Positions 36,061-47,074 are shown, counted from the first letter of the stretch. The stretch: 64,000 nt of DNA from Colwellia sp. 12G3 (GCF_002836775.1 NZ_PJAQ01000003.1:27868-91867); one strand, 5' to 3'. The notes: generated by a model not told the origin, from the sequence alone. Translations and numbers: made by a program.

Positions 36061-37962
36061 TTATGACTTAGTGTCTAACCAATGGTTTATATTACGTGAT
36101 AAGACCTTCATCGGTACTGCACCATTTAAAAGTACTACATCATGAAACTCTGCTAAATCAAAGTTATCGCCTAAGCGTTTTTTAGCTTGCTCTCGTAAAC
36201 TTAATATTTTTAACATGCCAAGCTTGTAACCCAACGCTTGACCTGGCCAAGCCATATAACGCTCAATCTCGGCAATAACATCAGACTCTGCAGTACCTGT
36301 TTGCTCAGACATATAGGTAATAGCTTGCTCACGAGTCCAGCGCTTATCGTGTAAACCAGTATCAACGACCAGACGCACAGCTCTAAACAATTCAGCTTGT
36401 AAACGACCTAAATCACCAAAGGGATCATTTTCATACATGCCTAGTTCATAAGCGACTTTTTCTGAATAAAGGGCCCAACCCTCAGCATATGCGTTATACG
36501 GTGCAATTCTCCGTAAAAAAGGTAATTCAGCTTGGTCTAAATTCAAAGCAATTTGCCAATGATGTCCTGGATTTGCCTCATGATATGTTAACGTTTTTAA
36601 ACCAAATTTAGGATTTGCCTTCATATCCCGTAAATTAATCCAATAAATTCCTGGTTTACTACCATCAACAGCCGGTGACGTATATTGACCGCCAGGTGCA
36701 CCATCTTGCACTTCTACCGGGAATGCTTTTACTTCTACTTGATAACTTGGCGTAGTTTTAAATACTGGCGCCATTTTTGTCGTTACTTCAGAAATATAGC
36801 TATTAATATCACTGAGTAATGCTTCCCGTCCTGCTTTTGAATCTTCATATAAGAATCTCGGCTCTTCATTTAACGCGACCATGCGTTCACCAACCGAGCC
36901 TTTCTTATAACCTTGATCCTGTAAAATACTATCCATCGCGCCACTTATACGCGCCACTTCATCTAAGCCAAGTTGGTGAATTTGAGTCGGCGTTAATTCA
37001 CTATCACCTAATTGCTTAATCGCATCTTGGTAATAATCACTACCCTTTGGTTGTGCCCATATACCCGACTCAGCACGAGCGTTAACCAGTAATTTTTCAC
37101 TGGCCTTTTCAACTGACTGATAAGCTGGGTAAACAACTTGAGATACTTCGGTGATAACTTGACTGGTTAACGACTGTTTTGTCTCTGCACTTAGTGATTC
37201 AATTTTTTCTACTTTCTCACGAAAAACACTGACAAATGGGTGTTGCTCAGCTGGTACTCGAGTAAATCCGTTTAAATATTTAAGTGCACCTTGTAGGGTA
37301 ACTTTTGATGGTAACCAGTTTTGAGCCGCATCTGCCGCTTGTTTTTCAATAATACTTGCAGCCAATTGATCAAACTGTGCCAAACGTGCAATGTAATCTA
37401 ATGCTTCTTGTTCAGTTGTGATTGGCTGATCATTTTGCATAATACGTGGGATATCAATCAAGGGGCCATTGATTTGATTAACAATAAAAGGAGAAAGTCC
37501 CATCCATGTATCAATAAAACCTATAGTAAAGTTTGGCTCACCAGCAAAGTACCGCGTTAATCCAGACATAACTTGTTGATTGTTTTTCGTGGTTATATCA
37601 GCATCATTTAGCTTGATATTAGCAATTTTATTGGATAATGATAATAACTCTGCTCTTAGTTTCTTCTCATTTTCAGGGCTATAAATTTCCATTTTACTAC
37701 TAACGGCTTGACCCACATCTTCTTGAGATAAGCCATACATAGTGGCTGATAAAGCGCGCTGTTTAAAAAGGCTTTGCTTAGCTTGCAAATATAACGACGC
37801 TAATTGTTTGGTTGCGTTCACCGATTCTTTTGCATCAGGAGCTGCTTGCACTGTAGTTGTTTTTGTTTCGGTAGCAATATCATTATTTTTATCACATGCA
37901 GTCAAGCCTAATGCGGCAACAATACCACTCGCTAACAAACTGTTTTTTAACTTATTATTCAT
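36061..37962 (-). CDS. DUF885 family lipoprotein (predicted zinc metallopeptidase)
   Basis: This 633-residue protein has a lipoprotein signal ending in LTAC (Cys23) and the DUF885 domain over nearly its whole length. The motif YHEANPGHHWQ (about residue 466) carries the HExxxxHH-type zinc site typical of the family, and a downstream Glu occurs in YAEGWALYSEK. Related proteins act as peptidases. The substrate is unknown. GAGGAA precedes the ATG. The gene stands alone between a terminator and the divergent ygiQ-like gene. Confidence 0.9.
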   Translation of the reverse strand: MNNKLKNSLLASGIVAALGLTACDKNNDIATETKTTTVQAAPDAKESVNATKQLASLYLQAKQSLFKQRALSATMYGLSQEDVGQAVSSKMEIYSPENEKKLRAELLSLSNKIANIKLNDADITTKNNQQVMSGLTRYFAGEPNFTIGFIDTWMGLSPFIVNQINGPLIDIPRIMQNDQPITTEQEALDYIARLAQFDQLAASIIEKQAADAAQNWLPSKVTLQGALKYLNGFTRVPAEQHPFVSVFREKVEKIESLSAETKQSLTSQVITEVSQVVYPAYQSVEKASEKLLVNARAESGIWAQPKGSDYYQDAIKQLGDSELTPTQIHQLGLDEVARISGAMDSILQDQGYKKGSVGERMVALNEEPRFLYEDSKAGREALLSDINSYISEVTTKMAPVFKTTPSYQVEVKAFPVEVQDGAPGGQYTSPAVDGSKPGIYWINLRDMKANPKFGLKTLTYHEANPGHHWQIALNLDQAELPFLRRIAPYNAYAEGWALYSEKVAYELGMYENDPFGDLGRLQAELFRAVRLVVDTGLHDKRWTREQAITYMSEQTGTAESDVIAEIERYMAWPGQALGYKLGMLKILSLREQAKKRLGDNFDLAEFHDVVLLNGAVPMKVLSRNINHWLDTKS

Positions 37963-38150
37963 ATATTCCTCAAAAATCTTTTATCACTATGGGTTATTTT
38001 TATTTTAGTTATTCACTATTTTTATTAGTTTTTTACTGAATTTTATCTCATATAGATTAGAACAAATGCCACTAACATTGTAAACATTATACAATCCAAG
38101 TGTAAAATAACATTACATTGCCTAGCTGTTCAAAAAACAAACAGATTTGT

Positions 38151-38179
38151 TTGGGGTAAGATGAATTATCTGATATAAT
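38151..38179 (+). promoter_or_regulatory. probable promoter of the YgiQ gene (extended -10)
   Basis: TGATATAAT (TATAAT at 38174-38179 with the TG extension) lies 17 bases after TTGGGG at 38151-38156. A second TATAAT at 38203-38208 has no clear -35. The 344-bp intergenic region holds no other clear signal. Confidence 0.5.
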
Positions 38180-38306
38180 CTCGCGCCCGCTATTTGCACT
38201 AGTATAATCTAGCGGCACTCTAATTTAGAGACACAACGATTGGGTAGCAAAGTGGTTTCGCAATGCAACGATCAAAAATCGGTTAACCCCCAACGGGAAT
38301 GGTGAT

Positions 38307-40571
38307 ATGACTTCAGTAAAAAAACAAATAATTTCGAAAACTCAGCAAGGATTATTTGATTATCCAAAATACTGGGCTGAGTGCTACGGCACGGCACCGT
38401 TCTTACCTATGTCTCGTAAAGAAATGGACATACTCGGCTGGGATAGCTGCGATATTATTATTGTCACAGGTGACGCTTACGTTGATCACCCAAGTTTTGG
38501 CATGGCTATTATCGGTCGTATGCTTGAAGCACAGGGTTTTAGAGTTGGTATAATCGCACAACCCGCATGGGACACAAAAGATGCCTTCATGGAATTAGGT
38601 AAGCCTAATTTATTTTTTGGTGTTACTGCCGGTAACATGGACTCAATGATTAACCGCTATACAGCTGAGCGCAGAATGCGTCATGATGATGCTTATACGC
38701 CAAATGATGAGGGTGGAAAACGCCCTGATCGTGCTGTAACGGCTTATACTCAACGCTGTAAAGAAGCCTTTAAAGGTGTTCCGGTAATTATTGGTGGTAT
38801 AGAAGCAAGTTTGCGTAGAATAGCGCATTATGATTATTGGTCAGATAAAGTACGTCGCTCTGTATTGTTTGATTCAAAAGCTGATTTATTAGTTTTTGGT
38901 AATGCAGAACGTCCATTAGTTGAAATTGCCCATCGCATCGCCCGTGGTGAAGATGTTAAAAACATTACCGATGTTAGGGGAAGTGCTTTTTTAACCAACG
39001 AAGTACTCCCAGGTTGGCAAGGTATTGATTCCCGCGATATCGACAGACCCGGTAAAATTGATCCTATTCATAGCCCTTATGCAGAAATTACGCCTGAGTC
39101 TTGTAGTGATAACGAGGCGCAAACAGCAGCCTCACTCTCAGATAATGATATAACTAAAACAGCACAGCCAATTGAAATAGCTGATTATCGAAATAAAACC
39201 TGGGACAAAAAATCTAAGCCGTGGGAAACAACTTACATTTATTTACCCACCTTTGAGCAGGTAAAAGAAAACAAAGTGCTTTATGCTCATGCTTCACGTA
39301 TTTTTCATCAAGAAGTTAACCCAACCTCTGCAAAGCCATTAGTACAAAGCCACGGTACTCGTCTTATTTGGTTAAACCCGCCAGCCAAACCATTATCAAC
39401 TGAAGAAATGGATGGTGTTTTTGGTCTTGACTATAAACGCGTACCTCACCCGAGTTATGGTAAAGCTAAAATACCTGCTTATGATATGATCAAAACATCG
39501 ATTAATATCATGCGCGGCTGTTTCGGTGGTTGTACTTTCTGTTCTATTACCGAACATGAGGGGCGTATTATTCAAAGTCGTTCTCATGAATCTATCATCA
39601 ATGAAATTGAAGATATTAAGCTAAAAGTACCTGGTTTTACTGGTGTTATATCAGATCTTGGTGGACCAACCGCCAATATGTATCAGCTTAATTGTAAAAG
39701 TGAAAAGGCCGAAGCAACGTGTAGAAAGCCTTCCTGTGTTTGGCCTACAATATGTGGTCACTTAGATACAGATCACACCCCAACCATAGAGTTATACCGC
39801 AAAGCACGTAAAGTGAAAGGTATTAAAAAGGTATTGATTGCTTCAGGTGTTCGTTATGATTTAGCTATTGAGCATCCTGAGTATGTGCAAGAACTTGCAA
39901 CTCACCATGTCGGCGGTTATTTAAAAATTGCCCCTGAACATACTGAGCAAGGCCCGCTTGATAATATGATGAAGCCTGGCATGGGCAGTTATGACAAATT
40001 TAAAGAAATGTTTGATCATTATTCAAAGCTTGCCGGTAAAAAGCAATACTTGATCCCTTATTTCATCTCTGCGCACCCAGGCACCACTGACAAAGATATG
40101 GTGAACTTAGCGCTTTGGTTGAAAGAAAACAACTTTAAGTTAGATCAGGTACAGAATTTTTACCCTTCGCCTTTAGCGAATGCAACAACCTTGTATCATA
40201 CTGAGCTTAATTCGCTACGTAATGTCACCAGTAAAAATTTAGCCAAGTTAGATGGAAAAATTAACGTGCCTAAAGGAACAATTCAACGACGATTACACAA
40301 AGCAATATTACGTTATCACGATCCTGTCAATTGGGTGCAGATCCGCCAAGCGCTCACAAAAATGGGCTTAACTAAACTTATTGGCTCCGCACCAAATTGT
40401 CTTGTGCCAAGAGAGACTCGTGGAGAGCAACAATTAACCAATAAAGATAGACAGGGTAAAAATAACTCTCAGGGGTTTAAAACGAGTCCAGGTCAGAAAA
40501 CACCAACGCACAAAAAAGGCTTAACTCGTTTTTCTGACAATCAATTCTCGGATAGGAAAAAAGGTAAGTAA
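38307..40571 (+). CDS. ygiQ: YgiQ family radical SAM protein
   Basis: This 754-residue protein has an N-terminal cobalamin-binding-like YgiQ domain ([35 protein letters not shown]). The radical SAM core begins at about residue 395 with the 4Fe-4S motif [10 protein letters not shown] basic low-complexity tail (about 705-754) follows. YgiQ proteins are widespread, but their reaction is unknown. The tail, rich in Lys, Gln and Thr, may bind nucleic acid, which is inference. The GGGAATGGTGAT leader before the ATG is G-rich but not a clean Shine-Dalgarno. Confidence 0.93.
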   Translation: MTSVKKQIISKTQQGLFDYPKYWAECYGTAPFLPMSRKEMDILGWDSCDIIIVTGDAYVDHPSFGMAIIGRMLEAQGFRVGIIAQPAWDTKDAFMELGKPNLFFGVTAGNMDSMINRYTAERRMRHDDAYTPNDEGGKRPDRAVTAYTQRCKEAFKGVPVIIGGIEASLRRIAHYDYWSDKVRRSVLFDSKADLLVFGNAERPLVEIAHRIARGEDVKNITDVRGSAFLTNEVLPGWQGIDSRDIDRPGKIDPIHSPYAEITPESCSDNEAQTAASLSDNDITKTAQPIEIADYRNKTWDKKSKPWETTYIYLPTFEQVKENKVLYAHASRIFHQEVNPTSAKPLVQSHGTRLIWLNPPAKPLSTEEMDGVFGLDYKRVPHPSYGKAKIPAYDMIKTSINIMRGCFGGCTFCSITEHEGRIIQSRSHESIINEIEDIKLKVPGFTGVISDLGGPTANMYQLNCKSEKAEATCRKPSCVWPTICGHLDTDHTPTIELYRKARKVKGIKKVLIASGVRYDLAIEHPEYVQELATHHVGGYLKIAPEHTEQGPLDNMMKPGMGSYDKFKEMFDHYSKLAGKKQYLIPYFISAHPGTTDKDMVNLALWLKENNFKLDQVQNFYPSPLANATTLYHTELNSLRNVTSKNLAKLDGKINVPKGTIQRRLHKAILRYHDPVNWVQIRQALTKMGLTKLIGSAPNCLVPRETRGEQQLTNKDRQGKNNSQGFKTSPGQKTPTHKKGLTRFSDNQFSDRKKGK

Positions 40572-40612
40572 TACATGTTTAATGATGCTCTCATTAAGAT
40601 GAGGGCATTACG

Positions 40613-42661
40613 CTAGTTGGCTAACCAAAATTTTATTTTTTCTGCTAACAAACTTGGATTAATCGGCTTAGCCAGGTAATCATTCATACCTGCCGCTAAG
40701 CATTTCTCTTGGTCGCCTTTCATGGTATTAGCCGTCATCGCAATAATATTGACCTGACTAGTCAACTCATATTTATCGTCTGAACGGATTGCTATAGTTG
40801 CTTGATATCCATCCATTTCAGGCATTTGGCAATCCATTAACACCAATTTATACGGCTGTGATAGTTGACGTTTCTGTAGTAGCTCTAATGCTTGTACACC
40901 ATTTTTAGCCACATCCGCTCTATGACCCATTTTACGTAATAGTCCCAGTGCAACCTCTTGATTAATTCGATTGTCTTCAACTAATAATATTCTCACTTGC
41001 TCATTATCAGGTAATAGTTGAGGTTCTATAAGTGGCTTTAACAAAAGTCCCTCTGGTGCCCTTGTTTCTGATGAATAGGTACGTGTTAATACTTGATAAA
41101 GGTTTTTAGCAATAATAGGCTTAGTTAACTTATGAACATATTGCTTTGTCATTAATGGCGTCAATAATGGCGTCAATAACGCACTGTTGCTAGTATCCAT
41201 TAGTGTGAGCAAGATAACTTGTGTTTTATTTGGCTGTGACTTATTGCTATTAGTCAGTGAATTTAAAATGTTTTCAAGTAAAGAGGTATCTAGGCTTGCA
41301 TCGAGTAATAACACTGAAAAATTATTATTTTCAATTTTTTCACACAGTAATTTCGTCTCATGTTTTGCATTACTTAATTCAACATTAAGACCCCATAGTT
41401 GTAGCTGCGTACTCAAAATTTCACCACTATTTATATTCGAGTCAATCACTAATACTGGCTTCTCCTTAAACCGTTTAAGAGGTTTTGTTACTTGCTCTGC
41501 TTTCTCTAAACTCAAATGGAAAATAAATTGACTGCCCAGCCCTTGTTGACTTTTAACATCTATGTCACCTCCCATGAGTTGGCATAGTTGCTTAACGATG
41601 GTTAAACCAAGTCCAGTTCCGCCATATTCTCTCGTTGTAGATGCATCCACTTGGGTAAATGCATCAAAGAGACCTGCGCATTTTTCTCCGGGAATTCCGA
41701 TACCTGTATCCGCTATATTGACCAAAAGTTTGAGGTGAGTCGAATCAATTTCAATGGTCTCAACTGTGATATTGATTTCCCCCTTTTCAGTGAATTTAAT
41801 GGCATTGCTTAGCAAATTAGCAATGACTTGTTTCAATCGACTAGGATCACCAATGACAAATTCATCTATCAACGCGGTAGTATCAACAATGACTTCAATA
41901 TCTTTTTTTTGTGCTTTAATCGCCATAATTTGCACGGTTTCAGCAATACAATCAGATAGATTAAAGGCTACCTTTTCTATTTCAAGTTTACCGGCCTCTA
42001 TTTTTGAAAAATCTAATATATCGTTGATTAAATGTAATAATGTTTCAGCGCTCACCGTGGCAAGAGTTGAAAAATGGCGTTGCGTTTGGCTTAGCTGGGT
42101 ATCCGCTAACAAAGTGAGCATGCCTAAAACACCATTAATGGGCGTTCTTATTTCGTGGCTCATGTTGGCGAGAAACTGAGATTTAGATTGGTTAGCTACA
42201 TCTGCCTTTTGCCGTTGGATTTTATTTTCATCAGCTAATTTTTGTAATGTTTGCTCTTTTTTAACCATATGGGTGACATTATCAATCACTATTTGGCAAA
42301 GTTGTTTTGATGAATTAATGGGAATTCTTTTAACACTGATCTGCTGTTGAATTATATATTTTGCATCGCCAATAAAATTTTTTTGATACAAAGGCAAAGG
42401 TGTTGGATTAAAGGTATGGGATAAACGCGACGGCAAACCTAAAGTTAAAGCAGATTCACAGGCATTACTTAGCCTAGAGTCTTGATATTGTGGAAACATA
42501 TCACCTAAGTACTTGCCCTCCTGCTCTACTAATTCCAAACCTGAACAATCACTAAGCCACTGATTAAAAAAGACAATAGATTGAGACTCATCAATAATAA
42601 TAATGCCAACTGATAACTGGTTTAAAGCAGAATATAAAATATCATTCGATAGATTTGCCAT
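40613..42661 (-). CDS. hybrid sensor histidine kinase with PAS, HisKA, HATPase, degenerate receiver and receiver
   Basis: This 682-residue soluble kinase has a PAS domain at about residues 8-130, HisKA with NMSHEIRTPINGVLG (H about 169), and HATPase at about 280-395 (ADTGIGIP, TGLGLTIVKQL). A receiver-like domain at about 405-525 lacks the usual acidic pair (VIDSNINSG), and a full receiver lies at about 555-680 (ILLVEDNRINQE, phospho-acceptor in LVLMDCQMPEMDG). It is the third gene of an operon with cheY- and cheC-like genes; 11 bases separate it from cheC. AGGTGGGA precedes the ATG. The signal is unknown; no membrane helix is seen. Confidence 0.93.
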   Translation of the reverse strand: MANLSNDILYSALNQLSVGIIIIDESQSIVFFNQWLSDCSGLELVEQEGKYLGDMFPQYQDSRLSNACESALTLGLPSRLSHTFNPTPLPLYQKNFIGDAKYIIQQQISVKRIPINSSKQLCQIVIDNVTHMVKKEQTLQKLADENKIQRQKADVANQSKSQFLANMSHEIRTPINGVLGMLTLLADTQLSQTQRHFSTLATVSAETLLHLINDILDFSKIEAGKLEIEKVAFNLSDCIAETVQIMAIKAQKKDIEVIVDTTALIDEFVIGDPSRLKQVIANLLSNAIKFTEKGEINITVETIEIDSTHLKLLVNIADTGIGIPGEKCAGLFDAFTQVDASTTREYGGTGLGLTIVKQLCQLMGGDIDVKSQQGLGSQFIFHLSLEKAEQVTKPLKRFKEKPVLVIDSNINSGEILSTQLQLWGLNVELSNAKHETKLLCEKIENNNFSVLLLDASLDTSLLENILNSLTNSNKSQPNKTQVILLTLMDTSNSALLTPLLTPLMTKQYVHKLTKPIIAKNLYQVLTRTYSSETRAPEGLLLKPLIEPQLLPDNEQVRILLVEDNRINQEVALGLLRKMGHRADVAKNGVQALELLQKRQLSQPYKLVLMDCQMPEMDGYQATIAIRSDDKYELTSQVNIIAMTANTMKGDQEKCLAAGMNDYLAKPINPSLLAEKIKFWLAN

Positions 42662-42672
42662 AACTATCCCAC

Positions 42673-43308
42673 CTATGACCCTACTTTGCTAGTTATCCCA
42701 AAGACAAATTTTCGTACTGACTCTTGAAATACTTCTAATGAGGTGATATCCATAATAAATGATATATGTCCGGCAATATGCTTACTTGGCAAAGAAAACT
42801 TAACTTTAATGTACAGTGACCAATCATTATCACTGCTATAAGTAAATATTTTATCAATATTGCCTTGAATGAACTCAGGCATTTCGATTGATATAGAGGA
42901 TTGTAAGAAATTAATTACGGTACCAAAACATGCGTTTAAAATGACATTACCTATTTCTACTAAAGAGTCTTGCTCTAATTCAGATAAATCTTCTATGGGT
43001 ATTTTATTACCAAGTAATAAGCTCACTAACTGTAAGCCATTTTCTTTAGTAAACATCAACAACGCTTGACCTTGAAAGTCACCTGAGAAGCGCTGAGTTA
43101 CTGCGCTAATATCAACTCCTGAATCAAAGTCTAACTTTTGTTTAGCTACTTTATTCGGCAATATTTCAATTTCAGGAATAGTTAAGTCAACCGTTTGAGA
43201 CACCATTTGATTCAAAGAATTAGCTGCTCGACCAATACCAATATTGAAAATTTCGGTCAAGGCATCAATTTCAAGGGAAGTTAAATTATCTTGCATAGGA
43301 TTACTCAT
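42673..43308 (-). CDS. CheC-like phosphatase family protein
   Basis: This 211-residue protein has both CheC active-site helices: EIFNIGIGRAANSLNQMV (about residues 18-35) and EIGNVILNACFGTVINFL (about 117-134), each with the E-x2-N pattern and a Pro downstream. Such proteins remove phosphate from CheY. No other chemotaxis gene is present, so its target is probably the receiver protein encoded 15 bases upstream or the receivers of the hybrid kinase encoded 11 bases downstream. A start at the second Met (residue 5) is possible. Confidence 0.88.
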   Translation of the reverse strand: MSNPMQDNLTSLEIDALTEIFNIGIGRAANSLNQMVSQTVDLTIPEIEILPNKVAKQKLDFDSGVDISAVTQRFSGDFQGQALLMFTKENGLQLVSLLLGNKIPIEDLSELEQDSLVEIGNVILNACFGTVINFLQSSISIEMPEFIQGNIDKIFTYSSDNDWSLYIKVKFSLPSKHIAGHISFIMDITSLEVFQESVRKFVFGITSKVGS

Positions 43309-43323
43309 AAGTTGAAAATTCGA

Positions 43324-43680
43324 CTAATTATGTAAAAAAGTAGCAATAACTTCTTCGTTGACTGGTTTATTCAGAAAAGTTACACCGGCAGCTAATGCTT
43401 GCTCCCTAATTTCATTTTGAATGTTCGCGGTTAATAGCGCCACTTTTGGGATTGTCAGTTTATCGGCTAATGCACTAATCAACTCTAGACCTGTCATACC
43501 TGGCATATTAAAATCAATAAAGGCAATATCAATAGCTTTATTTTTATCAACCCTATCAAGCGCTTGCTCACCATTGCCAGCCTCAATAATATTTACCCCT
43601 TGAAGGTGGGATTCGATAATTGCTTTTATCATCATGCGTGAAACTATGCTGTCATCTACTACTAATATTGTTTTAGCCAT
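43324..43680 (-). CDS. single-domain response regulator (CheY-like)
   Basis: This 118-residue receiver has the acidic pair in LVVDDSIVS, phospho-acceptor Asp in IAFIDFNMPG (about residue 54), Thr in LLTAN and Lys in FLNKPVNEE. No output domain is attached. It is the first gene of the cheY-cheC-hybrid kinase operon. AGGAAG lies before the ATG. Its output partner is unknown. Confidence 0.94.
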   Translation of the reverse strand: MAKTILVVDDSIVSRMMIKAIIESHLQGVNIIEAGNGEQALDRVDKNKAIDIAFIDFNMPGMTGLELISALADKLTIPKVALLTANIQNEIREQALAAGVTFLNKPVNEEVIATFLHN

Positions 43681-43825
43681 TGTGCTTCCTAAAAGTTAAA
43701 CCATAAAAAGCATGATTTTGCTAAAAAGTTTATGCAGGGAGTAGAATTTTATCAAGGTAATCAAAAAAATAGTTACATTTATCTTGATAGTAGAATGCAT
43801 CTAGGAATATGTATTGGTTTATAGG

Positions 43826-44164
43826 TTAGGTAAACCAGACAAAGCATCGATATATAGTACTTTGGGTATTTTCAGCAACCAGCGCCCCAACAAGATCGTT
43901 AACTTCATCAGTTAACGATACTGCAACCTTATGCGTCGGGTCGAAAGTTTCTTGCCTGCCAATAAAGTCCTTTAATTCTTGTGTTCTGTTCGATATTTTA
44001 TCGGTAAGCCATACCGCTTTATCTGTAGACAATTTTACACCGACCTCTTTTGCTACACTTAAAAAACGCTCTTGATGATATAAGCCTAATAATCTTAAAG
44101 GCTTGGATGTTATAGCAAAAAATACAAATACGATTAAATATAAAAGCTTAATGCCTGTTTTCAT
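43826..44164 (-). CDS. hypothetical membrane-anchored or exported small protein
   Basis: I do not recognise this 112-residue protein. It has an N-terminal hydrophobic segment (LLYLIVFVFFAITS, about residues 7-20) that may be a signal anchor. A hydrophilic region with a charged helix (VWLTDKISNRTQELKDFIG) follows, then a tail ending in CFVWFT. It is flanked by long AT-rich gaps and is not in an obvious operon, being on the same strand 145 bases ahead of the cheY-like gene. Confidence 0.6.
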   Translation of the reverse strand: MKTGIKLLYLIVFVFFAITSKPLRLLGLYHQERFLSVAKEVGVKLSTDKAVWLTDKISNRTQELKDFIGRQETFDPTHKVAVSLTDEVNDLVGALVAENTQSTIYRCFVWFT

Positions 44165-44451
44165 AATATTGCCTCTTATTTTAATTTTGCACTGCTAACC
44201 TCCTCCCTGAAATGCACTTACCGTTGACTTTATAAGTATATGTGAAATTATGAAATTTGCTGAATAGCACAGCATTAGTAATAGTTGTCATTGTGCTGCT
44301 TTCTTACTATTTGATGGTATAGCTAATAGGTTATGTCGCGCACAATAAAGATGTTTCTATAAATGCTACTGATTATTACCGTGAACAAATGGCGCTCTGT
44401 GAAAGATAATGTATAATTCGCCCTATTAAAAATCGATAGGAATAACTCTAC

Positions 44452-46044
44452 ATGCTAGCTGCAAATAACATCACTCAACAATTTGGCGCTAAGCCTTTGT
44501 TTGAAAACATCTCACAAAAATTTGGTGGCGGTAATCGTTACGGCTTAATTGGCGCAAATGGTTGTGGTAAATCTACCTTCATGAAGATATTAGGTGGTGA
44601 TTTAGAGCAAACTTCTGGCAACGTTAGTCTTGATACTGGCGAACGCTTAGGTAAATTAAGCCAAGATCAGTTCGCTTTTGAAACCAATAGTGTTATTGAT
44701 ACTGTGATCATGGGCCATACCGAACTCTGGGCAGTAAAAGAAGAGCGTGACCGCATTTATGCTTTGCCTGAAATGAGCGAAGCTGATGGTATGAAAGTTG
44801 GTGATTTAGAGTCTGAATACGCTGAAATGGATGGTTACAGCGCTGAAAGTCGTGCTGGTGAATTGTTAATTGGTGTTGGTATTGCTATTGAACAACATTA
44901 TGGTTTAATGAGCGAAATCGCGCCTGGTTTTAAGTTACGTATATTACTTGCTCAGGCACTTTTCTCAAATCCTGATATTTTGTTACTCGATGAGCCGACC
45001 AACAACTTGGATATTCACACTATCCAGTGGTTAGAAGAAACGTTAAATGAACGTAATTCAACCATGATCATCATTTCTCATGATAGACATTTCTTAAACA
45101 GTGTTTGTACCCATATGGCCGATTTAGATTATGGTGAGCTGTGCGTATTTCCAGGCAACTATGACGAATACATGTTGGCTGCTACGCAAGCAAGAGCACG
45201 TTTATTGTCAGATAACGCTAAGAAAAAAGCACAAATTGGTGAACTTCAAGCCTTTGTTGCTCGTTTCTCAGCTAACGCATCAAAAGCAAAACAAGCGACG
45301 TCTCGTGCCAAGCGCATCGATAAAATACAGTTAGATGAAGTAAAACCATCAAGTCGTAGTAATCCGTTCATTCGTTTTGAGCAAGAAAAGAAATTATTTC
45401 GTAATGCTTTGGTTATTGAAAAATTAAATAAAAGTTTTGATGATAACCATGTACTAAAAGATATTTCAGCATTAATTGAAGTCGGTGAACGTATCGCTAT
45501 TATCGGTGAAAACGGTATTGGTAAAACCACTTTTTTACGTACGTTAATGAACGAAGTAGCGTACCAGCAAGATTCAGGTGAGTTTACTTGGTCTGAAAAT
45601 GTCAATATCGGTTATTACGCACAGGATCATGAATTTGAATTTGAAACTGACATGACCTTATTTGACTGGATGAGTCAATGGCGTCAACCTACCGATGATG
45701 AACAAGCGGTTCGTGGCTATTTAGGTCGCTTACTTTTCTCTGCCGATGATATTAAAAAGTCAGTTAAAGTATTATCAGGTGGTGAAAAAGGCCGTATGCT
45801 GTTTGGCAAGCTAATGATGCACAATCCTAATATATTACTGCTTGATGAACCAACTAACCACATGGACATGGAATCAATTGAATCGTTAAATATGGCGTTA
45901 GAGCAATACGAAGGCACCTTGTTATTCGTTAGCCACGACAGAGAGTTTGTTTCAACCATCGCTACGCGTATTATTGAAATAACCAAAGACGGTTATATTG
46001 ATTTTGCCGGTACTTATGATGAGTACTTAGCAAGCCAAGTTTAA
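44452..46044 (+). CDS. ybiT: ABC-F family ATPase YbiT
   Basis: This 530-residue protein has two ABC domains. Walker A is [10 protein letters not shown] (about 36-45) and [10 protein letters not shown] (about 350-359). Walker B runs into [10 protein letters not shown] and [10 protein letters not shown], and the second signature is LSGGEKGRM. The first signature is degenerate ([16 protein letters not shown]), as in YbiT. ABC-F proteins bind ribosomes near the E site and modulate translation. No membrane domain is present, so it is not a transporter. AGGAA precedes the ATG. The stop lies in a GTTTAA repeat. Confidence 0.94.
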   Translation: MLAANNITQQFGAKPLFENISQKFGGGNRYGLIGANGCGKSTFMKILGGDLEQTSGNVSLDTGERLGKLSQDQFAFETNSVIDTVIMGHTELWAVKEERDRIYALPEMSEADGMKVGDLESEYAEMDGYSAESRAGELLIGVGIAIEQHYGLMSEIAPGFKLRILLAQALFSNPDILLLDEPTNNLDIHTIQWLEETLNERNSTMIIISHDRHFLNSVCTHMADLDYGELCVFPGNYDEYMLAATQARARLLSDNAKKKAQIGELQAFVARFSANASKAKQATSRAKRIDKIQLDEVKPSSRSNPFIRFEQEKKLFRNALVIEKLNKSFDDNHVLKDISALIEVGERIAIIGENGIGKTTFLRTLMNEVAYQQDSGEFTWSENVNIGYYAQDHEFEFETDMTLFDWMSQWRQPTDDEQAVRGYLGRLLFSADDIKKSVKVLSGGEKGRMLFGKLMMHNPNILLLDEPTNHMDMESIESLNMALEQYEGTLLFVSHDREFVSTIATRIIEITKDGYIDFAGTYDEYLASQV

Positions 46045-46068
46045 GTTTAAGTTTAAGTTTAAGTTTAA
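46039..46068 (+). repeat. (GTTTAA)5 tandem repeat giving five in-frame stop codons
   Basis: Five exact hexamers start at the last sense codon of ybiT. Read in frame they give Val-stop five times, so read-through of the first TAA meets another stop every six bases. Confidence 0.95.
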
Positions 46069-46076
46069 AATATATA

Positions 46077-46110
46077 ACGGCTATCAAACCATTTTTGATA
46101 GCCGTATTTT
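46077..46110 (+). terminator. rho-independent terminator after ybiT
   Basis: ACGGCTATCAAA/TTTGATAGCCGT, a 12-bp stem with a 5-base loop followed by ATTTT. Confidence 0.88.
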
Positions 46111-46145
46111 CATTGTTTACCATTACTCCCGCTTAAGGAATTACC

Positions 46146-46997
46146 TTGCTTAGTTATCGTCACGCTTTTCATGCTGGCAATTTTGCCGATGTACTAAAGC
46201 ATAGTGTTTTATCACTTGTTTTAGATTATATGACTCGTAAAGAAAAAGGCTTTCATTATATCGATAGTCACTCAGGGGCTGGCATGTATCAATTGGCCGA
46301 AGAATATGCTCAAAAAACAGGTGAGTATAAAGACGGTATTGCAAAAATTATTAACGATGAAGATGCACCTGAGTCACTTGAACCTTATTTATCGCTGATT
46401 AAGAGTCTTAACCTTAATTCAAGCACCGGTGATGAGCTTGAAGTTTACCCAGGCTCTCCTGGCATAGCTAAAGCCTTTGTTCGTCGTCAAGACAGTAGTC
46501 ATTTATTTGAATTACATCCGACAGATATTCAACACTTAGAAGATTTTTGCCAGCGCTGGCGTAAAGTGTTTGTTAAACAATCTGATGGTTATCAAGGTGT
46601 GCTTGGCTTAATACCGCCACCAAGTCGTCGTGGTGTAGTACTTATCGATCCGCCTTATGAGCTTAAAGAAGATTATCAAAAAGCCGTTAAGACAATAATT
46701 AAGGCCTATGAGAAGTTTTCAACAGGCACTTACATTCTTTGGTATCCCGTTGTTAAACGCGAACTCGTTGAGCAAATGAGCCATGCTTTCACCAAGAGTT
46801 CGGTCAAGAATGTATTGCAAGTCGAGTTTTGCCTAGAAAGTGATACTGATGAGTATGGCATGACGGGTACTGGCTTGTTTATCGTTAACCCGCCATGGCA
46901 ATTAACGGCTCAGCTTGAAGAAATACTACCTTATATGAAGACTAAATTAGGTAATAATGGCTCTAGCTATACGCTAAACCAGCTGATTGCTGAGTAG
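46146..46997 (+). CDS. rlmJ: 23S rRNA (adenine(2030)-N6)-methyltransferase RlmJ
   Basis: This 283-residue enzyme has the RlmJ N-terminus LSYRHAFHAGNFADVLKH, which aligns with the E. coli start, so the TTG at 46146 (AAGGA 6 bases upstream) is taken as the start. Other motifs are YIDSHSGAGMY, VYPGSPG and the catalytic VLIDPPYE. It methylates A2030 of 23S rRNA in E. coli. It is convergent with the SLOG-like gene. Confidence 0.95.
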   Translation: MLSYRHAFHAGNFADVLKHSVLSLVLDYMTRKEKGFHYIDSHSGAGMYQLAEEYAQKTGEYKDGIAKIINDEDAPESLEPYLSLIKSLNLNSSTGDELEVYPGSPGIAKAFVRRQDSSHLFELHPTDIQHLEDFCQRWRKVFVKQSDGYQGVLGLIPPPSRRGVVLIDPPYELKEDYQKAVKTIIKAYEKFSTGTYILWYPVVKRELVEQMSHAFTKSSVKNVLQVEFCLESDTDEYGMTGTGLFIVNPPWQLTAQLEEILPYMKTKLGNNGSSYTLNQLIAE

Positions 46998-47042
46998 AAG
47001 TAAGTAATATAGCGACTAGACAGATATGCGTTAAGCCGACTT

Positions 47043-47074
47043 CAGGTTAATATAAGTAAGTGTCGATTAACCTG
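47043..47074. repeat. 9-bp inverted repeat between convergent genes
   Basis: CAGGTTAAT and ATTAACCTG with a 14-base loop. The right arm covers the stop of the SLOG-like gene. It could be a weak shared terminator; no T-run follows. Confidence 0.45.

Noticed and set aside
41754..42179. 141-codon plus-strand frame opposite the HATPase and HisKA domains
   Set aside because: The opposite strand carries unmistakable kinase motifs.
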